A stretch of 64,000 nucleotides of DNA, from the NCBI GenBank assembly GCA_001603075.1, contig LVBB01000144.1, positions 39,645-103,644 on the forward strand. The letters are read 5' to 3'. The notes under the pieces were generated by a model. It had not been told where the DNA came from. It did not search any database and was given only the letters and a program-made list of their open reading frames with translations. The translations under genes were made by a program, and so were the position numbers. Shown here one piece after another: positions 44,457 to 54,099 of this stretch; within the stretch, counting starts at the first letter, position 1, and every line of letters begins with the position of its first letter. The stretch comes from Phycisphaerales bacterium Planc_01. GTDB lineage: Bacteria > Planctomycetota > Phycisphaerae > Sedimentisphaerales > Anaerobacaceae.

Positions 44457-46457
44457 TTGGGCAAGACACTGATCTACAAGATACTTCAGTCGCACCTGGT
44501 CGAGGGGCCCGCCGCAGGCGGAGCACCAGGCGAGCCGATCGCGATCCGGATCGACCAGACGCTGACGCAGGACGCGACGGGAACAACGGCCTTTCTGCTG
44601 TTCGAGTCGATGGGCGTGCCGCGCGTGCGGACGGACCTTTCCGTCAGTTACATCGACCACAACATGGCCGGGTTCGGGCCGGAGAACCACAACGATCACC
44701 TGTATCTCCAGACGGTCGCAGCCAAGAGCGGCGTCTACCATTCCCGCGCCGGCAACGGGATCTGCCACCAGGTGCACCTGGAGCGGTTCGGCAAGCCCGG
44801 CGCGACGCTTCTGGGCAGCGATTCGCACACCCCGACCGGCGGCGGGATCGGAATGGTCGCGATCGGGGCCGGCGGACTCGACGTCGCGGTCGCCATGGCG
44901 GGCGGGCCGTTCTATCTGGCGTATCCGAAGGTCCTCGGCGTCAGGCTGACGGGCCGGCTGAACGACTGGGTCGCCGCCAAAGACGTCATCCTCAAGCTGC
45001 TGAGCATCCTCTCGACGAAGGGCAACGTCGGCTGGGTGGTCGAGTACTTCGGCCCCGGCGTCCAGACCCTCAGCGTGCCGCAGCGATCGACGATCACGAA
45101 TATGGGCGCCGAACTGGGCGTCACAACCAGCCTGTTCGGAAGCGACGAGCAGACACGGGCCTTCCTGGCCGCACAGAAACGCGAGCAGGACTACCGGCCC
45201 TTGCAGGCCGATGCGGACGCCGAGTACGACCGCGTCATCGAGATCGACCTCTCGAAGCTCGAACCGCTGGCGGCCTGTCCGTCGTCGCCCGACAACGTCA
45301 AGACGGTTCGTGAGATCGCCGGAACCAGGGTGGGCCAGGTCGCGATCGGCAGTTGCACCAATTCGAGCTACACCGATCTGATGATGGTCGCCGGGGTTCT
45401 CAGGGGCCGGGCGACCGACCCGATGGTCGAGCTCGGCATCTCGCCGGGAAGCCGGGAAGTGCTCGAGATGCTGGCCCGCAATGGGGCGCTCGCCGATTTG
45501 ATCGCTGCCGGGGCGAGGATTCTCGAATCGGGCTGCGGGCCGTGCATCGGCCAGGGCTTTGCGCCGGGCGACGACGTGGTGAGCCTGCGGACCTTCAACC
45601 GCAATTTCGCCGGGCGGACCGGCAGCAGAGGCGACCGCGCCTATCTCGTCAGTCCCGAGACGGCGGTCGCGGCCGCCCTGACGGGCGAGATCACCGATCC
45701 GCGAGATCTCTCCGAGCGGATGGGCATTGCGTTTCCCAGGATCGAGATGCCGTCGCAGTTCCACATCGACGACAGCATGATCGAGCCGCCTCTGGACGAG
45801 GCAAAGGCCAAGCAGGCCGAGGTCGTACGGGGCCGCACGATCGTGGTGCCCGAGACGCCGCCGCCGCTTCGCAAAAGGCTCGACGGGCAGGTCCTGCTCA
45901 AGTGCGGCGACAAGATCACGACCGACCACATCATGCCGGCCGGGACGTTCCTGAAGCTGCGCTCCAACGTACCGGAATACGCCAAGGTGGTCTTCAACTG
46001 CTTCAACGAGCCAGGCGCGCCGACGTTTGCCGAGCGGGCCCTGGCGCTGAAGGCCAGGGGCGTCGGCGGGATCATCGTCGCCGGCGAGAGCTATGGCCAG
46101 GGCTCGTCGCGCGAGCACGCAGCCCTGTGCCCGATGTACCTGGGCGTCCGCGTGGTGATCGCCAAGACCATCGAGCGAATCCATCGGGCGAATCTGATCA
46201 ACTTCTGCATCGTGCCGATCCGTTTTGCCGACCCGGCCGATTACGACAAGCTTCAAGCGGGCGACGAACTGACGATCGACGACCTGATCGGCGCGGTCAG
46301 CAATGCCGAGACCGTCACGATCGTGCGCAAACGCGACGGCCTCGAATTCACCGGCCTGCTGGAGCTATCGAGCCGGGACCGCGAAATCCTACTGGCCGCC
46401 GGCCTGCTCAACTTCACACGTATGGTGACCTCCCAAGACGAGGAGAGCAGACTGTGA
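44457..46457 (+). CDS. Aconitate hydratase (Aquifex-type aconitase family)
   Basis: Isomerises citrate to isocitrate in the TCA cycle with a [4Fe-4S] cluster. 666 residues from a TTG at 44457 that has AGGAG eight bases upstream and gives the family N-terminus GKTLIYKILQSHLVEG; no ATG fits. Motifs: IDQTLTQDATGT, LLGSDSHTPTGGGIGM, GSCTNSSYTDLMM and SGCGPCIGQG with the three cluster cysteines, then in the swivel domain GQGSSREHAALCP. It is shorter than AcnA/AcnB and matches the 640-670-residue aconitase form of many anaerobes. Homoaconitase is less likely since there is no leucine or lysine gene beside it. Confidence 0.9.
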   Translation: MGKTLIYKILQSHLVEGPAAGGAPGEPIAIRIDQTLTQDATGTTAFLLFESMGVPRVRTDLSVSYIDHNMAGFGPENHNDHLYLQTVAAKSGVYHSRAGNGICHQVHLERFGKPGATLLGSDSHTPTGGGIGMVAIGAGGLDVAVAMAGGPFYLAYPKVLGVRLTGRLNDWVAAKDVILKLLSILSTKGNVGWVVEYFGPGVQTLSVPQRSTITNMGAELGVTTSLFGSDEQTRAFLAAQKREQDYRPLQADADAEYDRVIEIDLSKLEPLAACPSSPDNVKTVREIAGTRVGQVAIGSCTNSSYTDLMMVAGVLRGRATDPMVELGISPGSREVLEMLARNGALADLIAAGARILESGCGPCIGQGFAPGDDVVSLRTFNRNFAGRTGSRGDRAYLVSPETAVAAALTGEITDPRDLSERMGIAFPRIEMPSQFHIDDSMIEPPLDEAKAKQAEVVRGRTIVVPETPPPLRKRLDGQVLLKCGDKITTDHIMPAGTFLKLRSNVPEYAKVVFNCFNEPGAPTFAERALALKARGVGGIIVAGESYGQGSSREHAALCPMYLGVRVVIAKTIERIHRANLINFCIVPIRFADPADYDKLQAGDELTIDDLIGAVSNAETVTIVRKRDGLEFTGLLELSSRDREILLAAGLLNFTRMVTSQDEESRL

Positions 46458-46536
46458 AAAGGCAAGACAGACTGGATTTCGTACGCGACAATCACAGGCG
46501 GCAAAACGTACCTCCTGGACCAATCTCCCGAACGAG

Positions 46537-47343
46537 ATGAATGCATCGTTTCGTGCATATGTGGATGAATCGGGGTGCGAGGGGTTCTCCTTCCGGACCT
46601 CGGCATCACGTCAGGCCAGCAGTGACTGGTTTGTTCTGGCCGCGTTTGTGACTCGAAAGAGAACCGATATCGAAACGGTGAAGGTGATAGATCAAGTGCG
46701 GCGCGAGATGGAGTTGAGCCCAAAAAGACATGTTCACTGGAAAGACCTTAAGCACGCGCAGAAGGTGCGATACGCTCAGTTGATTTCACAGCTCCAGGCA
46801 AGAATCATCGCCGTCTGTGTTCACAAACCATCTTTGGTCGAACCGGAGACATTTCGTGAAAGATATCGTCTGTATTTCTATGGGGTAAGATATCTGGTTG
46901 AGAGATTGTCCTGGTTAGCCAGGGACCGGCACAATCCAGCCAAGTGGGGTGGAGATGGTACGGTCGAGATGGTCTTCTCAAACCGGCAGGGCATGTCATA
47001 TGATGAGATGCGGGATTACTTACGACGTCTCGATAGGCAACAAAGACAGGGGCAGGACGTGCGCATCGATTTCGAGCACGTGCCCACAGAGAAGCTGAGC
47101 ACCAACACACCGGGAAGATGCATGGGACTTCAGCTTGCGGACGCCGCCGCCGGCGCAGCCTTCAATGCGCTGGAAAGGGACAGATTCGGGAATACGGAGC
47201 CTCGCTACCTCAGGATTCTCGGGCAGATTCTGTACAGGTTCAACAGCGAATACATCGGCTACGGTCTGAAGGTAGTGCCGCACGAGGCGTGTGCCGAGGC
47301 TGTTGGCATCGAGGGAATGGAATGGCTAAAGGGCCAGAAATGA
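46537..47343 (+). CDS. DUF3800 domain-containing protein
   Basis: 268 residues. The family marks are the opening FRAYVDESGCEGF and the late LQLADAAAGAAFNALERD, whose acidic residues suggest an RNase H-like nuclease fold. Members often occur in defence islands and mobile regions, and their role is unproved. Sampled lines of the gene have 42-50 % G+C, far below the flanking genes, a sign of recent transfer. The start ATG has only a weak GAACGAG before it. It stands alone between aconitase and a LOG-family gene; no recognisable partner is present. Confidence 0.8.
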   Translation: MNASFRAYVDESGCEGFSFRTSASRQASSDWFVLAAFVTRKRTDIETVKVIDQVRREMELSPKRHVHWKDLKHAQKVRYAQLISQLQARIIAVCVHKPSLVEPETFRERYRLYFYGVRYLVERLSWLARDRHNPAKWGGDGTVEMVFSNRQGMSYDEMRDYLRRLDRQQRQGQDVRIDFEHVPTEKLSTNTPGRCMGLQLADAAAGAAFNALERDRFGNTEPRYLRILGQILYRFNSEYIGYGLKVVPHEACAEAVGIEGMEWLKGQK

Positions 47344-47510
47344 CTAATGGCAGACCCCAGGACGTAGGATCCCACGCAATACGCGCTGCTGCCCTTTCGG
47401 GCAACCTACGTTTACCCTGCGCATGCCTGCCACCCAAATAATATACGTACAGCGAGGATGCTGGGTCAAGCAGAATCGCAAAGAATGTCGATGATTCTTC
47501 AGGAAGACAT

Positions 47511-48053
47511 ATGCCAGACGGCAGCGACAGCAGAACCGTCTCAGTGTTTGGGACGGGTCGAGTCAGACCGGGTGAGAGGGTGTTTGCTCTCGCCGAGCGA
47601 CTGGGCCGGGAATTGGTGCTGGCGGGGTTTGCCGTGGCCAACGGGGGCTACGGCGGGACGATGCTGGCGACAGCCAAGGGGGCGCGCGACGCCGGCGGGA
47701 AAGTGATCGGCGTGACCTGTTCGGCGTTCAGAAACAGCGTCGCCAACGAGTTCGTCACGGAAGAGGTGACGACCGCCTCGCTGGATGAACGGCTCGATAC
47801 GCTCGTCCGCCTGGGTCAGGCGTACGTCGTTCTGCCGGGCGGGACCGGGACGCTGCTGGAGCTGGCCAAGGTCTGGGAACTGAAGAACAAGAAGTTCTTC
47901 GACCGGGCCAGGCCGATCGTGCTGTTGGGCGATTTCTGGCAGCCATTGGTCGATCTGGTCTGCCGCGACGACCCTCGCAGCGCCGAGCACGTAGTCTTTG
48001 CTGAGGAACCGGCCGACGCCGTTGGCCGGATCATGGAGGTTCTTGGCAAGTAG
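47511..48053 (+). CDS. LOG family protein (TIGR00730-like, nucleotide 5'-monophosphate nucleosidase fold)
   Basis: 180 residues of the LOG family, whose best-known members release cytokinin bases from nucleotides and whose bacterial members are often mislabelled lysine decarboxylases. Signature PGGTGTLLELAKVWELK (near 110) with the arginine-bearing helix before it (SLDERLDTLVRLGQAYVVL), and an N-terminal Rossmann fold with GFAVANGGYGGTM. AGGAAG precedes the ATG. Physiological substrate unknown. Same strand as the following secreted-protein gene with a nine-base gap, so probably co-transcribed. Confidence 0.85.
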   Translation: MPDGSDSRTVSVFGTGRVRPGERVFALAERLGRELVLAGFAVANGGYGGTMLATAKGARDAGGKVIGVTCSAFRNSVANEFVTEEVTTASLDERLDTLVRLGQAYVVLPGGTGTLLELAKVWELKNKKFFDRARPIVLLGDFWQPLVDLVCRDDPRSAEHVVFAEEPADAVGRIMEVLGK

Positions 48054-48062
48054 TCCGAGGAT

Positions 48063-48896
48063 ATGAAGATGAGAACGAGACGGACGAAGTTCGCAACGAT
48101 GGTCCTGTGCGTGGCCCTGCCGACAGCGGTCCTGGCCGGCGTGGCGCAGCCTTCAACGAGCCCACTCATACCCGATGGCACCGTCCTCCAGGCCATGGAC
48201 GGCACATTGACTCGCAGCGACGCCAACGATCTGTGGCTGTTCCAGTTCGCGCGGGACGTCAACAGTGTCGGCGGCGTTCTACCGGCCGGCTCTTCGCTCG
48301 AAGTGCTGCCCTCTTCGATTCTGGACAGCATGGTCGCGGACGCCAACGATCGTCTCCTGCCTCGCTACCGGCTCAGTGCCCTTGTGACGCGGTACCGGGG
48401 GTCGAACTACCTGTTCCCCACCTACTACCTGCCGCTGAGCAAGCTCAAGGGCGCCGATGGATCCGAGACAACAGAGGAGCCTGCGGATGGTATCGAGACG
48501 GTGTCCGACGGTGCGATGGAGATTCCCGACGAGGTGCTCGAGAGAATGAGGACGCGACGACAGGCGCGCGGTCCCCAACGCCGGGAAACCGACGAGACCC
48601 CGGCGGAAACAGGGCACAGGGCAAGGACGCACGTGCTCGTTGACCGGGTCGGCTTCATCGAGTTCAACGAGGGCTACCCGACGTTCGTCCCCGACGGCCT
48701 GGGCCGGAACGTCTCGCAGACCCGTTACGAGCTGCTGCCGTGCAGCATGTTGGAGCAGGCCGAACGCCGGCTGGCCGCATTTCCCCAGCCGATTCGCTTC
48801 AACGTCGCCGGTCTGGTCACCGAATACCAGGGCAAGAAGTATCTGCTGCTGCAACGGGCGATCCGTGTCTACAACTATGGCAACTTCGGTGGATAG
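48063..48896 (+). CDS. Secreted protein of unknown function
   Basis: 277 residues (275 if the second ATG at 48069, better spaced from GAGG, is used). Sec signal FATMVLCVALPTAVLAGVA. Two similar modules are apparent: one with PDGTVLQAMDGTLTRSDAND and LSALVTRYRGSNYLFPTYYL, and one with VGFIEFNEGYPTFVPDGLG and VAGLVTEYQGKKYLLLQRAI, so an internal duplication is likely, separated by an acidic linker and a basic RMRTRRQARG patch. The family is not recognised. It lies six bases before hisD and after the LOG gene, on one likely transcript. Confidence 0.65.
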   Translation: MKMRTRRTKFATMVLCVALPTAVLAGVAQPSTSPLIPDGTVLQAMDGTLTRSDANDLWLFQFARDVNSVGGVLPAGSSLEVLPSSILDSMVADANDRLLPRYRLSALVTRYRGSNYLFPTYYLPLSKLKGADGSETTEEPADGIETVSDGAMEIPDEVLERMRTRRQARGPQRRETDETPAETGHRARTHVLVDRVGFIEFNEGYPTFVPDGLGRNVSQTRYELLPCSMLEQAERRLAAFPQPIRFNVAGLVTEYQGKKYLLLQRAIRVYNYGNFGG

Positions 48897-48902
48897 AATC
48901 CA

Positions 48903-50228
48903 ATGAGCGAAGGGTTGGAAGACCTGCTGATCCTGGCATCGGACGCGCAGGCGAAAGGGAAGATCGCGAAGCTGCGGCTCGATATGCTCGCCGCCGCACG
49001 GTCGGCCAGCGAGGACGATGCGCAGAACCGGACAGTGGTCGAGGTGCTACGCGGCATCCGCCAACGGGGCGATGAGGCGGTGGCCGCCTACACGGAGAGA
49101 TTCGACCGGGTCAGCCTTCGGCCCGACGAATTCCGCGTGGAGCCCGAGGCGCTGGCCCGAGCCCATGCCTCGATGGATGCCGAGCTGCTTGCCGCGCTGC
49201 GCGAAGCCATCGAGAATGTGCGGACCTATCAGGCGAAGATCTTCCTCGGCCACAACTCGTCCTTCTCCGACGGGACGGGCATCCGTTATACCCCGATCCG
49301 CCGGGCGGGCGTTTGCGTTCCGGGCGCCTCGGCGCCGTTGCCCTCGACGGTCATCATGACGGTGGTTCCCGCCCAGGTGGCAGGCGTCATGGAGATCGCG
49401 GTGGTCTCGCCGCCCCGCTGCGAGGGGAGCATTCACCCGGTGATCCTCGCGGTCTGTCACGAGCTGGGTGTCGACGAGGTCTATCGCATCGGTGGCGTGC
49501 AGGCGGTCGGCGCGCTGGCCTACGGGACGCAGAACGTTCGTAAGGTGGACATCATCGTCGGGCCGGGCAATTCGTGGGTCCAGGCGGCCAAGAAGCACGT
49601 GGCGGGCGACTACGTGGCGATCGATTCGATCGCCGGCCCGAGCGAGGTGTTCATCGTCGCCGGCGCGGAAGCCGATCCCGCGTGGGTCGCAGCCGATATG
49701 CTCAGCCAGGCCGAGCACGCCGCCGACAGCAGCGCCATCGTCGCGACCGATTCCGAACCGCTGGCCCGCGCCATTCTCCAGCAGCTTGGCTCGCAACTTG
49801 TGGAGCTGCCGCGCGCTTATGATGCGCGGGCGTCGTTGAAGCGTTTCAGCCGGGTCATTGTGGTGGCCGATATGGATGCCGCTGTGGAGCTGGCCGATGA
49901 GTTCGCCTCCGAGCACCTGGAAATCCAGTGCGGCTCGCGCAGCCGCCAGATCGCCGACCGAATCAACAACGCCGGAGCGATTTTTATCGGCCCTCACACC
50001 CCCGTCGCAGTCGGCGACTACTGGGCCGGACCAAGCCACACCCTGCCCACCGGGACGCGGGCCAGGTTCTCCAGCGCGCTGACCAGCAACGATTTTCTCA
50101 AGTCCATCAGCCTGATCGAATACAGTCCCGAGCAACTGGCCGCCTGCGCCGACGACATCATTCGCCTCGCCCAGGTCGAAGGCCTCGACGCCCACGCCCG
50201 CAGCGTGGCCATCCGCACGCACAAATAG
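48903..50228 (+). CDS. hisD: Histidinol dehydrogenase
   Basis: Last two oxidation steps of histidine synthesis, histidinol to histidine, NAD- and zinc-dependent. 441 residues, normal. Motifs: YTERFDRVSL, TPIRRAGVCVPGASAPLPST, VDEVYRIGGVQAVGALAYGT, KVDIIVGPGNSWVQAAKKHV, the SIAGPSEVFIVA loop, LSQAEHAADSSAI with zinc-region residues, FASEHLEIQ with the catalytic Glu-His and LPTGTRARFSSALTSNDFLK. The start ATG lies six bases after the previous gene, with no strong ribosome-binding site. No other his gene is near. It converges on the zinc-ribbon gene. Confidence 0.96.
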   Translation: MSEGLEDLLILASDAQAKGKIAKLRLDMLAAARSASEDDAQNRTVVEVLRGIRQRGDEAVAAYTERFDRVSLRPDEFRVEPEALARAHASMDAELLAALREAIENVRTYQAKIFLGHNSSFSDGTGIRYTPIRRAGVCVPGASAPLPSTVIMTVVPAQVAGVMEIAVVSPPRCEGSIHPVILAVCHELGVDEVYRIGGVQAVGALAYGTQNVRKVDIIVGPGNSWVQAAKKHVAGDYVAIDSIAGPSEVFIVAGAEADPAWVAADMLSQAEHAADSSAIVATDSEPLARAILQQLGSQLVELPRAYDARASLKRFSRVIVVADMDAAVELADEFASEHLEIQCGSRSRQIADRINNAGAIFIGPHTPVAVGDYWAGPSHTLPTGTRARFSSALTSNDFLKSISLIEYSPEQLAACADDIIRLAQVEGLDAHARSVAIRTHK

Positions 50229-50234
50229 ACGCCC

Positions 50235-51233
50235 TCACAGACCCCAGTCAAGACGGTCGGCGTTGCGCCAGTAGAAACGGCCGAGGATGTGCGCCAGCAC
50301 GAAGGCCGCGTAGACTGACGTCGCAAGGCCGACGGTCTCGAGCCAGAAGGGCCGCATTTCCTCCTCCATTCCGACCTGCGAGCCGAGCCACAGCAGGGCC
50401 CCCACAGCCGCCAGGACAATCAACAGGCCCGTATACTGAAAGAGCGTGCGGACGATCGAGCCGAGCAGGAAGAAGGGATTCAACGCGCTGATCGAATCGT
50501 TGACCACCATCGCCAGCAGGCCGATCGGGAAGAACACCAGGCTGTACGCTGCGAGGCCCCAGAAGATCGCATCGCGCCGCGGGACGAACATCGCGTAGAG
50601 AACGGACGGGAGCAGGTATACGATATAGACCGCCAGCAGGTAGGAGAAGCGGGACCACATCTCGCTCCATTCAGCTCCTACAAACTCCGGGGCGCGCGTG
50701 CCGCCACGGGCGCTGTCGTGGATACATTCGGCGAGATACCAGACCGCATAGAGACCCAGGATGAAGGATGCCGCGAAGAACAGCAGGCCCATGTGTTTGA
50801 TTAGCGGGATGAAACGTTGCAGCAATTCGAGCAGAAGGGGAGCGACGGTGAGAAGGACGAGCACGGTCAGGCCGGGACCGCTGGTCGGGTACAGCAGGAC
50901 GTCGATGGGCCAGGCGAAACGGCGCTCGCCCGTATGCGAATCGCCCCGCCGGATACCGAGGGACGTCAGCAGCCGCTCTTCTTCGCGCTGCCGCTCGGCG
51001 ACCCGTTCGAGCAGCTCCCGCTCATCGGGCAGGTTCAGCATCGCCCCGTCCAGCGGCTTGGCGGGCGTGATGAGCGTCAACTCGTCGTCTTCGGTCTCCA
51101 CAACCGGTTCCGGCGTAGACGCCTGCGGGATCGTGACCTCCGCCTTGCAGCGCGGACACCGACTGACCCGCCCCGCGCGGTCCTCCCGGACGACAAGCCT
51201 CTGCGAACAATTCGAACAGCGAAACTCCAGCAT
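50235..51233 (-). CDS. Zinc-ribbon membrane protein
   Basis: 332 residues from the ATG at 51233, with GAGG upstream. The N-terminus has a CxxC...CxxC zinc ribbon of the MJ0042 type (FRCSNCSQRLVVREDRAG, then RCPRCKAEV), a short acidic linker, then about five to six membrane helices. This layout (zinc ribbon fused to a DUF4013-like membrane domain) is common in Planctomycetota and unassigned. Longer upstream frames lack coding character. It follows alaS on the same strand after 64 bases and may be the tail of that run. Confidence 0.75.
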   Translation of the reverse strand: MLEFRCSNCSQRLVVREDRAGRVSRCPRCKAEVTIPQASTPEPVVETEDDELTLITPAKPLDGAMLNLPDERELLERVAERQREEERLLTSLGIRRGDSHTGERRFAWPIDVLLYPTSGPGLTVLVLLTVAPLLLELLQRFIPLIKHMGLLFFAASFILGLYAVWYLAECIHDSARGGTRAPEFVGAEWSEMWSRFSYLLAVYIVYLLPSVLYAMFVPRRDAIFWGLAAYSLVFFPIGLLAMVVNDSISALNPFFLLGSIVRTLFQYTGLLIVLAAVGALLWLGSQVGMEEEMRPFWLETVGLATSVYAAFVLAHILGRFYWRNADRLDWGL

Positions 51234-51297
51234 AAGACCCTCAAGGTCTGATCGGCGGACGACGTCCGGCCCCGCACGGGGCACAGACCGCGAGGTT

Positions 51298-54015
51298 CTA
51301 TGCGCCGAGCTTTGCCTTGACCAGAGTCCTGGCCTGGGCGAGGGCGTCGTCGAGTTTGGCGGGGTCTTTGCCGCCGGCCTGGGCCATCTGGGGTCGGCCG
51401 CCGCCGCCGCCACCGACGATCGGGGCGATCTCCTTGATGACGTCGCCGGCCTTGAGGCCCTTCTTGACCAGATCATCCGTCACGCCAGCCAGCAGCACGA
51501 CCTTGCCGTCGTCCTCGAAGCCCAGCACAATGGCGGCCGAGCCGGCCTTCTTCTTGAGCATGTCCACGGCCTCGCGGGCCCGCTCTATGGATGTAGACGC
51601 CAGACGGCCGACGATAATCGATGAATCGCCCGCCTTTTCGCAGGCGTCAAGCAAATCGCGGGCCTCGGCCAGCGTGTCTGGTCCGGTGGCTTTGGAGGCG
51701 GTCTTAAGCTCCCTGCTCAGCTTCTTATTGTCTTCGAGAAGCTGGGCGACGCGGTCGGCGAGCTTGTCGGCCGGGATCTGGAGCAGAGCGGCGAGGCGAT
51801 CGACGATCTCGCCGGCCTGTTCGAGATAGCCCATCAGGGCCGCGCCGGTCATCGCGGTGATACGGCGAACGCCGGCCGAGATGCTCTCCTCTTTGACGAT
51901 CTTGAAGCCGCCGATCGAGCCGAGCTGATCGACGTGGGTGCCGCCGCAGAACTCCCGGCTGAACGCCCTGTCGATTTCATTCTCGCTGCCGGCTCCGACG
52001 GCCACGACGCGAACCTCGTCGCCGTACTTCTCGCCAAACAGGGCCATCGCGCCGAGTTTCTGCGCGTCATCCTTGGCCATCACCTTCCAGGTCACGGGCA
52101 GATCGGCTGCGATCTTTTCGCGGACGAGGGCCTCCACCTTGGCCAGTTCTTCCTTGGTCGGCGCCTTGGGATATGTGAAGTCGAAGCGAAGGTAATCGGG
52201 CCCGACGTAGCTGCCCTGCTGCGTGACGGATTTGCCGAGCACCTGCTGCAATGCCCATTGGAGCAGATGCGTGGCGGTGTGGTTCTTGCGCGTCGCGTTG
52301 CGGTCCTTGCTGACCGTTGCGGTGACCGCTTGGCCTGCGCCGAGCGTTCCTTCGGCCAGCCTGCCCCGATGGATGACGCAGTTGGCGACCTTCGTCGTGT
52401 TCTCGACAACGAAGCGCCCGCCCTCGGCCGCGATGGCGCCGCAGTCACCCACCTGTCCGCCGGACTCGGCGTAGAAACACGTCTTGTCGAGAATCAGACC
52501 GACCTCAACGCCCGCCGGCACTTGGCCCTGTTTCTTGAAGCCGTCCGGATCGATCCAGCCGAGGAGCGTGCTCTCGCACCGATCGACCTCGTATTTCGGC
52601 TGATCGTCGGTCGTCGGCAGTTCGCTATCGGTGAGGTTGGCCAGTAGAGCGTCGCTCTTCTTGGCGGCCCGGGCCCGCTGGCGCTGCTCGTCCATCAACT
52701 GGGCGAAGCGGCCGGTGTCCACGGCCAGACCGCGTTCCTGGGCCATCAACTGCGTCAGATCGAGCGGGAAACCGTACGTGTCGTAGAGCTGGAAGGCATC
52801 ATCGCCGGGGATCGTCTTGTCGGGCGTCGTGACGGCGCGTTCGGCGGCGCCTCGGAAGATGTCCAGACCCCGGTCGAGCGTGCGACCGAAGCTTGCCTCC
52901 TCGGCCTCAACGACTGTCGTAACGTGCTGGGCGCGTTCGGCGATTTCGGGGAAGGCCTCGCCCAGCATGTCAACCACGACGGGGACCAGTCTGTACAGGA
53001 ACGGCTCGTGCAAGTCGAGTTCCCGGCCGAAGCGGGAGGCCCGGCGAAGGATGCGCCGGATGACGTAACCGCGCCCGTCGTTCGACGGGGTCGCCCCGTC
53101 GGTGATGGCGAACACGAGCGTGCGAGTGTGGTCGGCGATGACGCGGAACGCGTTGTCCGTCTTGTTGCCCAGTTGCGCTGTGTAGGTGTGGCCGCACAGC
53201 TCGCTCGTGCGCCGGATGATCGGCATGAACAGATCGGTGTCGTAGTTGCTCCGCTTGTTCTGGAGGACGGCGACGATGCGTTCGAGCCCGGCGCCGGTGT
53301 CCACGCCGTGGGCGGCAAGCGGAACGAGGTTGCCCGAAGGCTGACGGTTGTACTGAATGAAGACCAGGTTCCACAGCTCGATGAAGCGAGCGCAATCGCC
53401 GTTGACCCCGCACGTGTGGCCGGGCACGCCCTTCATACTGCACGCCTCGGGACCGAGGTCGATGTGGATCTCGCTGCACGGGCCGCACGGGCCGGTGTCG
53501 CCCATCTCCCAGAAATTGTCTTTCTTGCCAAACCCCAGCACGCGCTCGGGCCGGATCGGCGTGACTTTCGTCCAGAGCCGGGCGGCTTCTTCGTCTTTCG
53601 GCAAGCCGTCCTTCTCATCGCCCGCGAAGACCGACGCCCAGAGCTGATCGGGGTTGATCTGCCAGACCTGGGTCAGAAGCTGCCACGCCCATTCGATCGC
53701 CTCGGCTTTGAAGTAGTCGCCGAACGACCAGTTGCCGAGCATCTCGAAGAACGTGTGGTGATACGTGTCCTTGCCGACCTCTTCGAGATCGTTGTGCTTG
53801 CCGCTGACGCGCAGGCACTTCTGGCTGTTGGCGGCGCGCGGCCATTGCGGCGCCGTCAGGCCCACGAAGATGTCCTTGAACTGGTTCATCCCCGCGTTCG
53901 TGAACAGCAGCGTCTCGTCGCCGTGCGGCACGATCGGGGAGCTGGGAACAAAGGTATGGCCTCTTTCGAGGAAGAAATCGATAAAGCTCTTTCGGATTTC
54001 ACGGGCGGTCAACAC
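51298..54015 (-). CDS. alaS: Alanine--tRNA ligase
   Basis: Charges tRNA-Ala. About 905 residues from the GTG at 54015, which has AGAGG at good spacing; a TTG at 54054 would add 13 residues. Order of domains: class II catalytic core (REIRKSFIDFFLERGHTFVP, PHGDETLLFTNAGMNQFKD, ARNSQKCLR-like AANSQKCLRVSGKHND), tRNA-binding region, editing domain with zinc ligands in KNHTATHLLQWAL and EFCGGTHVDQLGS, and the C-Ala domain with GGGGGGRPQMAQAGG at the end. Complete and typical. Confidence 0.96.
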   Translation of the reverse strand: MLTAREIRKSFIDFFLERGHTFVPSSPIVPHGDETLLFTNAGMNQFKDIFVGLTAPQWPRAANSQKCLRVSGKHNDLEEVGKDTYHHTFFEMLGNWSFGDYFKAEAIEWAWQLLTQVWQINPDQLWASVFAGDEKDGLPKDEEAARLWTKVTPIRPERVLGFGKKDNFWEMGDTGPCGPCSEIHIDLGPEACSMKGVPGHTCGVNGDCARFIELWNLVFIQYNRQPSGNLVPLAAHGVDTGAGLERIVAVLQNKRSNYDTDLFMPIIRRTSELCGHTYTAQLGNKTDNAFRVIADHTRTLVFAITDGATPSNDGRGYVIRRILRRASRFGRELDLHEPFLYRLVPVVVDMLGEAFPEIAERAQHVTTVVEAEEASFGRTLDRGLDIFRGAAERAVTTPDKTIPGDDAFQLYDTYGFPLDLTQLMAQERGLAVDTGRFAQLMDEQRQRARAAKKSDALLANLTDSELPTTDDQPKYEVDRCESTLLGWIDPDGFKKQGQVPAGVEVGLILDKTCFYAESGGQVGDCGAIAAEGGRFVVENTTKVANCVIHRGRLAEGTLGAGQAVTATVSKDRNATRKNHTATHLLQWALQQVLGKSVTQQGSYVGPDYLRFDFTYPKAPTKEELAKVEALVREKIAADLPVTWKVMAKDDAQKLGAMALFGEKYGDEVRVVAVGAGSENEIDRAFSREFCGGTHVDQLGSIGGFKIVKEESISAGVRRITAMTGAALMGYLEQAGEIVDRLAALLQIPADKLADRVAQLLEDNKKLSRELKTASKATGPDTLAEARDLLDACEKAGDSSIIVGRLASTSIERAREAVDMLKKKAGSAAIVLGFEDDGKVVLLAGVTDDLVKKGLKAGDVIKEIAPIVGGGGGGRPQMAQAGGKDPAKLDDALAQARTLVKAKLGA

Positions 54016-54099
54016 GTTGTTCGCACCTCTGGTCAGGTTGTTCTGCTGGTTCAATCCGTGGTCAACGCCAAATCATCCCTGCTCGACAAACGCTGTTCG

